A stretch of 64,000 bases of DNA from positions 31,470,766 to 31,534,765 of the forward strand of contig CM076147.1 of assembly GCA_038025085.1 (NCBI GenBank), given 5' to 3'. This document shows positions 47,134 through 59,800 of this stretch, in pieces. The position numbers and the translations under genes were made by a program. This stretch comes from Tetragonia tetragonoides (Eukaryota; Streptophyta; Magnoliopsida; Caryophyllales; Aizoaceae). The notes beneath the pieces were generated by a model, which saw nothing but the letters and a program-made list of their open reading frames with translations, was not told the DNA's origin and did not search any database. The first letter of the stretch is position 1. Each line of letters starts with the position of its first letter.

Positions 47134-48226
47134 GTATGTTTTTCCAAACCTAACTTTTTTCAATTTCGATTCTTATGATAATTAGATCTCAAATTGGCAC
47201 TCTATTAATATAAATTGTTTATTTTTATAGACCTTAGGATGATTTATGTATGAATTTGAGTTAGATTTTTTGATTATTTGGATTTGGGTATTTGTTAGTT
47301 GTTATGTCAGTAAGTTTTGTAATGAAGTATTTTGTTATTATTATTATTTATTTTATTTATTTTAATTTTTTTTTTAAGGAAAGGGCTAGGTTATTTGGAA
47401 TTATGAAATGCTTGTTAGAATTGAAATTGATAAATTGATGATTATGACTTATGATAGTTAGATTGCAATTTGGGCAATTTTTTTTGATGGAATATATGAT
47501 GGAGTTAGTTGTTTTGTTTATTTTTGATGTGAAATGTGAATAAATGATTCGTATTTAACATTCATTAAAACTTTGATCTAGAAGTAAAGAAATGGAGGCT
47601 TAATCAAAAAGGAAGAAACCTAATCTTTTAGTATGAAAACTCGCTTCAAAACATGAAAACTCGTCAGGGACAACAGTAATCCCACCCCCGAATATTTTGT
47701 ATTTTCCCCTAAAACAATGCGATTGTATCTACCCGAGTACTTTGTAATATCAAACTTATGCTTTTTTTAAATTTTTATTTGGCACCCCCAATGTTATTTT
47801 TCTAGATACGCCGCTGCATCGAGGTGTCTCACATTGAGAATATATATACTGTTCTATCAATTTTCTGAGGTGATGCATTCTTTTTCATGTTCCTGAATTG
47901 GTCCATCGTAGCAGAAACATGGGAATGTGATTCATTACATTACAACAACTATAATATTCACTTATTTGCTGGCTATGGCTTCACAATATGTGTTTGGCAA
48001 TATAGCCTTTGGTTGTTATTCCGGCTAATCTCCTCGTACGAAACTAGTAATTAGAGTCGTTGAGAGTCTTGGGACATGGAAGGAGGTCAAAGATTTTCAA
48101 AATGAAATAGATGATGGCATTTATGAGATATGTTTATTTCAGTTTTAGTCGTATTGTTTTTTTCAAAGTTAGTAATGTGAATACCTAACGTTTGAAGGGG
48201 GCTTCTGTTGTTGTTTAGGGTGTATA

Positions 48227-51200
48227 ATGGAGGCTGCGGATAATATATTAGATGTCATTCATGAAGAGGTGAGCTTGGAAGATGGTGAAGATGTGGACAT
48301 GATGGATGTAGAAGAAGGAGAGGTTGTGGAAGGGCAGATTTCACGGCAAGTACGTGAGGGAAATGAAAGTGAAGTAAAGGAAGAACCATGTGAAGAAAAT
48401 CCCCAACGTGCTATTAGTTTGAATAAGAAGAAGAAGAAGAAGAAAAAGAAGAAGAAGAACAAGCCTAAGGCAGGCATCCCCGCATCAAATGGCATAAACA
48501 TTGACAGGTAGGCCCTGCCTAGCATATCCCTTCAGCTACTTATATATAAAAATGTTTCCTTTCCATTTGTCTTATCCCAACCTGTTCCTTTGCCCTTGCT
48601 TTGAAGAGGTAGATAGTGTTTAATTAAGGCTTTAAAATCAAGTCCGTTTGACTGTATTTAAGACTTTACATGGAACTTCTAAGCTATTGCAGGACTAATC
48701 TGAACTATGCTTTTTTTGAGCCAGCAGAAGTGTACTTCTGTTTCGCACTCTTCAATGATAATATTGTTAGCTAAAGTGTGAACTTGGCTTTACCACATAT
48801 AGTGTTTCCGGACCTATGTTACTTGGATATTTGGACACCAGGATATGATATGACAGTTGGACACCTACAAATTAGAACATAAACAAGTAAAAAAAACCTT
48901 AATGTACATGAATCCGATCCCCGATCCACATCCAAACCCGATCCTCTAATCCTCCGATCCCCAAATCTGAGAGACACAGTTCTGGACTGTACAACAACAA
49001 CAACCAACAACAAGGCGGGACTTGGGGAGGTTCAGATGTACTCAGCCTTACCCCTAACTTGTCGTTGAGAGGTAATGTTATGAAATCAGACAAAGGGTTC
49101 TAGTGTGTACTATCAAGTTCCATTATTGTTCTCGTTCAGAGGACATCTTGTCCTCTATCGTTGTAATGCTACTTCAGTTTTTATAATTTTTTCTCTGTCT
49201 GGAAAATCAAGTTTCATATTGAGTTTCTTGGAGTAGTTTTATGGTTCGCCAAAGCTATGAGGGAACATGGTGAAATCTTCTAGTTGACCTAACAAGATTC
49301 TATAATTGTGTTTTTCCCTTCACAGGAATATCTTCATTTTAAAGGTGTGAATATATGGACATAATCTCTAAAATCTATCTTTCTCAATTGCCTGGTTCCA
49401 TTGATGGGATAAGATTTAAGAAGCTTATCAACTATATGATTCGAAATGCTGTTTTTTGCAGGTTTGTCCTTGATGTTGGTAAGCGGTTGAGGGAAAGAAA
49501 ATCATATCTGCTATACACCGCTGTTGGCATTCTGGGAGTATCTGCCTTGAGTGATCTTGTGAAAGAGGTAATGAAACTCACTCACTTAAAATTATCACGA
49601 ATTCCAGTCATAGGACGCTGCTGGTAATAATCAAATGCCTTTTCTTTGTAAATTAGACTAACCAAATGGACACTAAGCAATTTTCTCAATACCGGTCCTG
49701 CTATTGTCTGTGCTTCTTATAGATACTTCTTTTGTTGCTATATGGATTTTGGTATTGTTAAAGCTGGTTAGGTTTGTCTGGAGGAATCTCTATTCTCCAG
49801 CGTGGTCATTAATTGACATTTACTGGGGCGCTGCTCTGGTGAAATGTTCCCCTTGTGGAATTGTTCTTTGTTATTGGCTTATTGCTTCTTAAGACAACGC
49901 GACCAATTGTTTTTGTTATTGCCTGCTAAATATTAGTGTATAGTTTATAAGTAGCAAATCGGTATATTGGGGTTTCCTAGAAGTGGGACCCTCTTACTCC
50001 AGCTGTGTGTCACAGTCATCAGGGGTGAAACTAGGTGGGGATCAGCAGGGGCTGTGGTCCCCTCCATAATCGTGAAACTCATTTTAGGTTTTTTCTGTTC
50101 TTTTTCAGGACTCTCTCTATGACTTCAAACTCTGTTTTGTTTTATCTTTCTATTTCCTTTGCCTTACCATTTTTTCCTCATTTCCTTTTCTATTTGTGCG
50201 CGGCTTTATTTGTTCTATCGAGTTAGTGATTGAGCATGCTTATTTTTTTGGGCTTTCACTCTTAGGTTTACATAATTACATTGAGATATTTCATAAGTTT
50301 TTGGCTTTTGTTTTATATTGAGATGTTTTTATTTTTCGATATTTTTAAGTCTTCATCCAAATGAAGAATAACTTGGACAAGGAGCCCAATGTTGCAACTC
50401 AACAAGTACTCAGTTGAAATAAAAGGTCTAGCAAACTATTTCCTAACCCAAATAAATGTTAATTAATCAAGATGAAAACATATAAGAGAGGACCAATTTT
50501 AAAACCAAATTCCATTACAAATTGTGCTTCTGAGAGATTAAATTGGTTCCCAATAAGAAAGTTTCTTGTTATGCCACGGACAATCAGAGGTGAGATACTA
50601 CCCTTTTGTTTTACTGTCTTAGTAATGCCAATGCGAATTGCCTCTTGATCCATGTACGTATTTCTGCTGACAATTTAGGTTCAGAGATTACCTTCAATTT
50701 GAACAGGGCCATGCAAACCTAATTTGCCCTTCGGTACAAAAGGTGAGACAAAATAAGGAGAATTTCCAGCCAATCTCCAAACCTCACAGTTACAGACTCA
50801 AAAAGTTTATAGTTTCTGATGCACAATGTTGTTTTCCAACCCTTGCAGATGCCTTTTCCAGAAGTTAATTACTTCTTTCAGTTGTACGGATTTGTAGGCT
50901 GAGACATGCCCCGGGTGATTGACTTTGCGCCTTTATAAATATCCTAAGTTTCGGACCTTTTAAGGAACTTGTGGTTCTGTTTCTTGCAAACAAAGATTTG
51001 TTGCGATTAGAATGAACATTATGAAGGCCGATATCTTCCGTATGGTTCTGATGATTGACGCAAGATTTGTTTTAGCTACTTTAATGTGAACATGGAGTTG
51101 AAGGACCTTGTCAGATTTTGAGCTTCTAAAGGGTTCAGTAGATGTTAGACTCTTAACTTTTTCCCCTGCTCTTGTTCTGCTTGCTTCGTTTGTGGAAGTT

Positions 51201-53832
51201 TATTTCCTGGTAGTGTATGTCCAGGGGTTCTGTTGTTCCTCTCCTTGCACCTCCTTTGTTTTGTGTATCTTTTTTAGTTCCCCCCTACAATCTATCACCT
51301 ATTGGATAGTTGTTGCAGAAGCAGCAACAGCAAATTGTAATTCTGACGCAACTTGCTTGCCTAATTGCTTTTCGTTGCGTTTGTAACTTTGTATGCATCA
51401 AATCAGTGAGTGTTGAATTTGATATAAAAGATAGTAAAGTTCCATTCAGTGATCTTGATATCTACTTATTCCGTCCGGAATTATCTGCAACATATAATAT
51501 TTTGGAATGCCCGGGAAACTAGTCACATTTATAAAATAGTACTCCATCCCAAAATTAACTTCCCTTTTTTTTTGAGGAGAAATAAACTTTTACTTTGTTT
51601 TCCGTGGCTGACATTGTTGTGAGTAACAAATGCCAAAGCGAAAAATTATTTTGGGGTGTAATAAACTGTACTTGTCTTTTCAAGAGAAGTGGAGTATACA
51701 AGCTAAACTTTGAATATAAGGTTAAGACTCAATGTGACAACTAAATCTGGATGGAGGGAGTATGTTCTAGTCAATGTTTTCTTTATGTTTGTCTCGTTTG
51801 GTTTGCTATGTTTCTTTCTCCTTCATCCTTGTTTCCTCTCTCTTCTAAGATATTTCATTGTGCATTTTCTGATTAATAGCATATGTGAATTACAGGTAGA
51901 TGCTGTTCAGGCTTGTGGAGGTCAGAAGACTGCTGATGGTTATCGATTTAGAACAGGGGGAGGTATATTATGGAATATACTCAAAGCACGGGACCTAAAT
52001 GCTTTCAAGGAGATAATGAAGAAAGGGAAGGACTTTGAGGTGTGTATTTATTATTCCTTTTATATTATGTTCCAGGTATGTTAGTGACTCTAAAAAATGT
52101 GTATTCTTTACCACCTATCTAGTTTCTTGAAAGCTTGTAGCTGTTAATACTTGTCCATTTCTATGTTCATTCATGTTTCTATGAACAATGACTTTAGTTG
52201 GAGCAATTTGTATATATCATAAAAGTCAGTTATTTGATTTTTGTCATCTATACTAAATAATTACCATGGGACCTCTTATGAGACTCCTGCGGTTGTGTAT
52301 TCAGAGAGTTTGTTTATCATTTGACCTAAGATTGATTGGTTATGCATTGATGATTGTGCTATACTTCACGACAATTAAGAAACAAAGGAGTTTAGGGAGC
52401 CATTTTGATTTAGTCAATTCATTTAGTCCATGATAATTTGAACTAAACAGTTTCAATTAGCTTTTCTGAACTATAGATCTTATCTAAAAAAAGATCTTAC
52501 ACTGCTAAACACCAGTGGGCCTTTAAATTTTGAAACAATTGCTTTCGCAAAAGGCAAATGGTTCAATTGTCCAATTAGGAGGAAAGAAAAGTAACCTTTT
52601 TGTATTGACTTGAAGCACATGGCGACACTTGTTAGATATCTGTCTGTTTTATTGTTTATATCACACTTTTAACCAGCTTCGATGGAAACGCATAATTAAA
52701 ATCATTATAAAGCTTGGTAGGAGTCCTTTACCAGGGGCTTTAGATATGCTTCTGGATTTGATACGGTTTGTTGAAAAGTATTCTTGTAGCACCCTATCTC
52801 ACATATGCCTGTGTTGCTTTTCAACTTTTGTGTAAGCTAAATACCTATTTTCTGCTATACCTAATTTAGATTTGTTGTCAAACACCAAAAGCTTCTCAAT
52901 GAAGCTTGTGAACTGCAGATGTAGGGTAGTTTATCTAGATTTCTAGCTGAGAGAGTTTCTTTTAACATATTTTCACCTTGGAAATAGAATGGACCAGATC
53001 AATAACCAATTTTTCTTTATTTATTTTGCGAAGTTGCTGAAAATCAATGCATTTCTACTTAAGAGGGTCCTTAGAAACAGGGTCTCTGTAGTGCAAGGGG
53101 TAATTTAACATACATTTGACCACTCTTTCGTCAGATGTATGTTAAATTATCCCCTGCACTACCGAGACCCTGTTTCTATAGACCCTTAAGTAGAAATGCA
53201 ATGATATTCAGCAACTTCATAAAATAAGCAAAGAAAAGTTGTTTATTGGGCATGTAGAGTTTGAGCCGCGTGTGAGGCACTTGGGTGGTGATAGTCCTAA
53301 TGAAGTAAAGTGCTCAAGACCAAGTCTCCCTCCCCCCTACTTCTCAATCTCTCGTTTCTTATAACAGGGAGAAGTAAAAAAGGAAAAGAAGAATTAGTTA
53401 AAACGGCGTGGACTGTACGTACTACTGTAGTGTATCCTGCTCCATGGGCAGGCTGACCTGTCCAGCCTTCTAGTTGTCTATTTTTAGTAGAGTTTGTGTG
53501 ACATCGATTTAATGATGCCTTGCTCTCTTAAAACTTGCATTTCTGATCTTGTAGTTACTGTGTCTCTATTTGGCCAGAAACAATTTAGGCGACCAAGTGT
53601 GCAAGCTCCAAAGAAGAGCAACAATGCACCTCAAAGTGGTACTGATGCCAGCATCTGCAAGACTTCAGCTAACGTTTCGGATGATGATTTTGAGATCGAT
53701 AATCCAGTAGAAGATCAACCAGTTCTGGACAGCACTGAAGAGAAACGAAGATCTGTTCGTGATAGGTTGAGGGTGCCAGTTTCATACGAAGATCTGGTTG
53801 GTGAGGAACCACCTAAAGAACAATTGACCTGA
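48227..53832 (+). CDS. PHAX: PHAX-type RNA-binding protein (261 aa, four coding exons)
   Basis: In animals PHAX is the phosphorylated adaptor that links capped U snRNA to export factors; plant relatives share its RNA-binding domain. Exons are 48227-48507, 49462-49567, 51896-52039 and 53578-53832, all with GT-AG introns and matching phases. Residues 1-60 are acidic (VDMMDVEEGEVVEG). Residues 67-77 are a run of Lys encoded by AAG repeats, with nuclear-signal character. Residues 94-180 form the PHAX RNA-binding domain: RFVLDVGKRLRERKSYL, VGILGVSALSDLVKEV, then the Gly-rich GYRFRTGGGILWNILKAR. The C-terminal part has an acidic patch (SDDDFEIDNPVEDQP) and RRSVRDRLRVPVSYEDL. No in-frame stop or frameshift. 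The protein is shorter than animal PHAX, which agrees with a plant form. It is convergent with the PP2C gene. Function in the plant is inferred. Confidence 0.85.
53011..53238. repeat. Long near-perfect inverted repeat in PHAX-like intron 3
   Basis: A left arm of about 104 bp (53011-53114) pairs with 53135-53238 across a loop of about 20 bases. Paired landmarks are AAGTTGCTGA/TCAGCAACTT, CATTTCTACTTAAG/CTTAAGTAGAAATG and AATTTAACATACAT/ATGTATGTTAAATT. Mismatches are few, so the transcript would fold into a long hairpin. It is probably a foldback MITE. Confidence 0.88.
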
Positions 53833-54849
53833 GTGAATGTATATATTTTTGTTGAGCACTGGTGACCTATGCATCATAAATTTGTTTTCATGGTGGTTAA
53901 TTTAACCTCACTGGTCTTGCAGTAGATTGGGAGTAGTCAGATCTGCTATTTGTGATAAGAGAACAGGCACTTGTGTCTATTTTGGAGAAGGGTAATATAG
54001 ATTATTTGAGGCTATCAACTTGTTTTGTTACCACTGAGATGTTTTCTTTGCTCAGTAGTTCCTTCTCTTTCCACACAAGGCTGTTTAGTTTGAGCCTTTG
54101 TTGAACCTAGCTTTGTGTTTAAGTTTGTTTGTTTATTACCCTCAAAGGGGGGAAAAAAAAAGGTTTGTTTGTTTATTCAACAAAGTTCTTAAGTTAAAGA
54201 ACATAACTGAATCCTCAGAATGTTTGGGCTAAAGCATATCTAAGTAATGTTGTTTACGTGTAGGAGGTAATGTGTTAGCATGCCATAAGTTGAAGATTTA
54301 ACTTGTAAATGGTTTATTATGTTCTAGCCAAAAAAAACTATACAATGCTTTTTAACTCTTTATAGACACTGATACAAGTTACATTCTTTTTTGGTTCGTC
54401 CTAATACTTCACACTCTTTTTTGATCGTCTTATTACAAGTTACATTCAATTATACAAATGTGCACGATTAATGGTTCCACACACACTAACACATTACTTT
54501 CTGCACTTCTGCTTGGTTTGACTGTGAAACAGGCTTCAAAACTACATCTCCGTTCATGAAAAAGCTTTAACCTGAATTTTTTTGCTAGTTTTCTTTTTTA
54601 GCCAAGGGTCACACCGTAGCACTCTATTGCATAATCTCTCTTAAACTTTTAACGCAATATATTCAATTTATATATACATTATATGTGCATCACACCAAGT
54701 GATACGTCTCATTCTAAGCATTTCTTAACCTTTCAACTCAAAGCAAAGGCAGATATCTTCATCTTTGTCACTTACGAGCAACCTTGACCACCAACTTTTG
54801 TCAGCGCTCTGGTTCTGACTTCTGATTAGTAGGAAGCAGATAGAAAAGC
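53833..54849. other. Convergent intergenic interval
   Basis: 3' flanks of the PHAX-like and PP2C genes. No further gene seen. Confidence 0.6.
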
Positions 54850-56895
54850 TCAAGTGATAAGAGGCAGTAGATTATCTTCTCTGTCCTGCAAGAATAGGCA
54901 GACAACGGTACAGTCATCAACCTTTGCATTGGGGAACTTGCATTTCCATGCTGCAAGAGCTTCATCTACTACTGCCTTTGCTGCTGTCTCTTTGCTCTTT
55001 GCTGCCCACACAGTGGACACGACTTCTTCGTTGCTCAGAACATCCCACACCTGAATTTGCATAGGAAAAACCATCAAGACAATAGATTAATAGATTATAA
55101 CATTGAAGCTATTAAACTTCATAACAAATGGAAACATGATATTTCATTCTTTGCCATCAGTCGCCAGATTAGACTTTGTCATCCTCATATGTTAAACATC
55201 CTACCCATTGAAGCCTCCATTTGGCTGGACAGCAATTTATGTTTCATTATAGCACTTCCATTGAGCAACAAAAATATTCTTATTTGTACAAAAGTGAATC
55301 ATTGCGGAATATAAAGAGGAGGGGGGGGGGAGATCATCAAAGAGTGCTGAACTTACCCCATCAGTAGCGAGCACAAGAAAGTGGTCTTCGGAGGTTAAGC
55401 GGTGATGAGAGACATCCGGAGTCACAATGATCCCATGGCTCTTCATGTCAAAGTCTCCAAAAGCTCGAGACATGGCAAGGCCTGGGATGTCTTCATCAGG
55501 TAACCACACTCGCTGGATGTGGGGCTCGTGCTCAAGTGCAAACACCCGTCCATTAGATTTCTTAATCCGGTCAGTTTCAGCTACACAGAAGGAAAATTAT
55601 AATAGAAGTTACTAACACATAAGAATATAAGAATTAGGGACACTCACTCAAAAAAAAAAAAAAAAAAAGAATTCGGGACACAGCAAAAAACAGATAGCCT
55701 AAAGGGCAAAAATAGTGGGATTATGGCGAAATTTTTTAGGGATATTTCTAGGATATCTTTTCCATCTGCCAGCTACTCAAACGTGACAATTTATGATTGG
55801 TTCAGACTATGAATGACATGGTAATTCTGGAACCGGAAATGAAAATTAATGCATGAAAACAGGTGAAAGATCAGCACAGAGACGATGGAGAAGTTTGCTC
55901 ACCAGGTACACCCGGCTTCAGATCAACTGTCAGCTGAGTAGCTTTGACTCCATCATCAGTTAGAGTTCCCATGATAGCCCTGGAGTCTCCTAGATTGGCA
56001 ATAACAAGGTCTTCACCCTGTTGAAGAGATCCGGTTAAAATTCACACACAAAATCTTTTCCTCTGAATATTAACTTATGACAACTATGCTAATCGTTTTA
56101 GTTTACCTGTTGGATGATGACCACAGCAGTAGTTCCACTGAAAGAACAGTCTACATTGTCAAGCAGCTTTATTTCCTTGTCTATTGCTTTGAAAGCACTA
56201 ACACAAGCCTCTTGCCATTCCATAAATCTCTTTTGATTTAACAGTAATGATGGTAACTGGTTTCTCACCACCCTGCTCACTATATGCCCGTTGCTTCCGT
56301 GCCCATCAAAAACTCCACAGAGAGCACCATCTACCAATCCATATCCCTGATAGTGTAAATCTCTCAAGTTAGCCAAAAATATCTAACAAAAGGCTGATAA
56401 TATTACTCTCTAAACCTTGTCTTAAGTAGCAAAATCAATATTTCCAAGTCTAGTTTTTTTCTTTTCAAAATCAGTAAACAAAGCCTTGTCAGAAATCTAC
56501 AGCAAGCTTTCTATATACAGCAGAATCTAAAGTCAGTGTAAGGAACCTATGAGAATCACTACTAAAGCCATTGGTAGCATTTCACCAATAGTCCAACCCT
56601 TCATTTCATTGTCATAATCACTGAACAGACATTTTCCAATATTTTACAGTAAATATATTAACACTTCAAAACTTAGATGCCTCCTAATCTAGACGATTAG
56701 TCTTTCTAAGGAACAAACCTGATAGAGCAGAGCAGCATCTTGGTTTGCACCTTTGGCACCTTGCTGAGAGTACACGGAACCAACCTTAAGAGTTCCATGG
56801 CCTACTGCCGCTCGAATGTGCAAAGCATTTTCGGGGCAATCATAGTCATTCTGTTGAATATCAGAAGATACTGTACAGGATGTGCAGTTACCCAT
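54850..56895 (-). CDS. Protein phosphatase 2C with MGNC N-terminus (318 aa, five exons)
   Basis: Mn/Mg-dependent Ser/Thr phosphatase of the plant PP2C family. Minus-strand exons are 56719-56895, 56107-56346, 55903-56017, 55357-55580 and 54850-55050; phases agree and all introns are GT-AG. The protein begins MGNCTSC, a fit for N-myristoylation at Gly2 with palmitoylation at nearby Cys, so plasma-membrane attachment is likely (inference). PP2C motifs in order are NQDAALL (51-57), VFDGHGSNG (DGHG 73-76), SGTTAVV (129-135), NLGDSRA (147-153), AMSRAFGDFD, ATDGVWD (metal-binding Asp, 249-255) and DDCTVV (297-302). All metal-binding acids I can place are present. Length matches the shorter plant PP2Cs of this MGxC group. 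The start is the first ATG, fixed by the MGNC motif. A family member rather than a named orthologue. Confidence 0.92.
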
Positions 56896-59800
56896 TTCTT
56901 AGATACTGGTATCTCTTAATTTCAACTTGAATATTCAATAGCTTGGATGTAAGTTTTTTCTACTAGGGACCCTCCAAAGGAACATAATATATACGAGATG
57001 AAGGTAACATACATGTACGGGCACTGACGTGTCCGTATAAAATAATCATGCAACGGACAAAACCACTTCCTGGGAGTTGAAAACCATAAATTGGTTCAAT
57101 GATTGTCATTAAAGAATGGTTATGTATTATTCTGGATGACCCCTAGATCCTTGTTAAAGGGCATATGAGGTGTCACCGTATAGGATTGGAATCTTCATTG
57201 ATAATTAAGTATGTGAGAAGAGTCCGCTTCCGAGTTGTTTTGGTTTCCAAATGAGAAATGGTCATCAGGGACCTTCCACCAAGAAAAAAGGGAAATTAAA
57301 TAAAAGAGTTGGTTTACCTTGATGCTCAAGCTCGACATAAAAGACAAAAGGTTTGTGCTTTTTGTAAGGCTTTGGCGTAGTTTGCTCTCTAGACAGTATC
57401 CTTATGGGTGGCTACTTGATTACCCGTAAAACCTTGATATAGTTGATTATTTGTTGTGAACTGCACAAAACAGGAAGGAATATGAATAAATTTGCATGAC
57501 TTTGTATGAATCAAACGACTGGCAGGATCTAGATAGGCATAATGTACGCAACCTTACCCTTATGCGTAGAATTTACAAATTTTTGAACGGTGGAGATTTC
57601 AGCAAACAGAAATTAAACACGGCCTAAACACGGTATTGTTGTGGAAGTAATAATTTCATATTAAATTCTTACAAGAACTCCAAGTACATATGAGTGGCCC
57701 AAATTCAATTTAGCATAATTTCAAAGAGAGTGCAAGGAATCTTACATGTATGTTCCACAATTGAACAAGTTCTAAATAAAAATGGAAGAAGATGCAAACT
57801 GCAAAAGTTTAAAAGGACATTACAATATTTTATGAGAAGTTTGCAGATTCCAAGGTCAGAGGCAGTGAGTGGTGGGACCCAACAATTACAAGTGTCAAAT
57901 GAACAGGTGAAGAAAACAACAACAAGTACTTATCAAAGAATACAATCAGAGATTCTGAATTGGAGCTTTGAATTAGTTTCCAGATCCCTCATCATAGTAA
58001 TTTGCTTTCTATAATACAGTTGACTTTGGATACCTATTTAAAAATATGACAGGTCCTTATCCAACAAGCTTGGGTTGGTTAACAAGTATGATATGTCATT
58101 GGCTAGTGAATTGGAGACTTATGGAGAGGAGAGAACCCTTCAAGTAGTAAGCAGCTGAGGAAATAATGAAACTGGTTTTGCAAGTCCAGCAGGCCAAAAC
58201 AAAGAGATGACGCAAGCTTATTGCTCTCAAAGTCCAAACATGATAATATATCTAAATACGTACACTGCAAGAACTAGGAATTGGAAATAGCTCCACAAAA
58301 AAATGTATATTATTGAGAGACTTTCTGAAGTTATAAACAGGTACAGATACATGTACCAGTAATCTATGAAGAACAGGATCAGGCCACTGATTAGATTCAA
58401 CACACTGATCACAAATCAAACATAATTTGATAAGAACCTACAGTTCCTACACACACATGACAACTTATTTCACCTTAAGAGCAATAAGTTATGTTAAGCA
58501 AAAAAGATATCATGTCAAAAGGAATTTCTGTATCAACCTAAAAGTAGATGCAAATTAGCTCTATTTGCAACATTCTACGACTAAATTGCTGTTACTCCAT
58601 ATACGCACAGACATTGTGAAAGGTCGTATCACATGTGAGTTTCTGACATGTGTTAGAAATGGAGAAATTGAAAACAAGCCCCATTTTCACAGCCTATCCA
58701 AAGGTATACAGACATGAATATATGCATGTAGACACCAAAATTGTGTCAAACGATAAGCCTGAAAAGATATTATTATTCTTGAATTGGGGGTCTGCAGTTC
58801 TGCTACATTCAACAAAAAGCTTCTAAGCCATTGAGGGTTGGGTCTGCAGTTCTGCTACATTCAACAAAAAGCTTCTAAGCCATTGAATCTAAACATATCC
58901 CCGCTCCCTTGAAGAATGAAGTCAAAAGATGCAATCCACGGAGTTATCAATAAAAATTCGATTGTTCCATATTTTCTTGTCTCTTATTTACGGTTTGACA
59001 TTTTTTGGTTAATGCATTCTTGAGTCTTTCTTTTTTGCGCTCTATGTCCCATGTCGGTTTCCGTGCAATATAGCTCGATATAATTTATCTTTAACAAGCC
59101 AATCAGCAAAATTGGAAAAATCATCAGCATGATAATTCTTTAATGAAAAACTTTAACTTTCCATGAAGAGGCAATACCTATTGAAAAATTCTCATTTTCA
59201 CATTACTTGGTTAAGGTGTCACCACTTCTCAGGACAACAATAAACAAGTATCTCAGTCACTTTCAAAATGATCTCAGACCATTGATCAAATGTTAGAAGT
59301 CATCAAGTGGAGGGCAAAAGAAACAGGTGGAAAATACAAAAAAAGAAGAAGGCAAAGAGGAAGTAACAGATCAGCAAGATGAAAAGGTGATCATTCCACA
59401 ATGGCCATAGCTAAGTCAAAGTTTAGGGAAGAGAAATTCATTTAATGGAATAATAGAGTCGTACAGGTATATGTAGGAAAAATGATCAACAGAAGTACTT
59501 ATAAACAAAAATAGACAGACAGACCAAATTGGTGACCACGAGCAGAACAACCTAATGGTCTATTCCATCAATGGTTATTCAAATTGCATATCAAATGGAA
59601 AGGTTATCAGGGAGTTGACTTAAACATCACATACGTTCAGGAGAAATCACCTAATTATATAATCTTCCCATAGCATAATTTCCTCAACCTCAAAAACTAT
59701 TAAATCACTAGTCCCCCCACCCACCCACCCACCCACCCTTTGAGCATTGCAAGTCCTAGAATTATTCAAGTTTCCATATGAAAATGAGAATCCAGATAAC

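Noticed and set aside
57694..58014. 106-codon plus-strand frame upstream of the PP2C gene
   Set aside because: No domain, no splice or promoter support, and no conservation evidence available.
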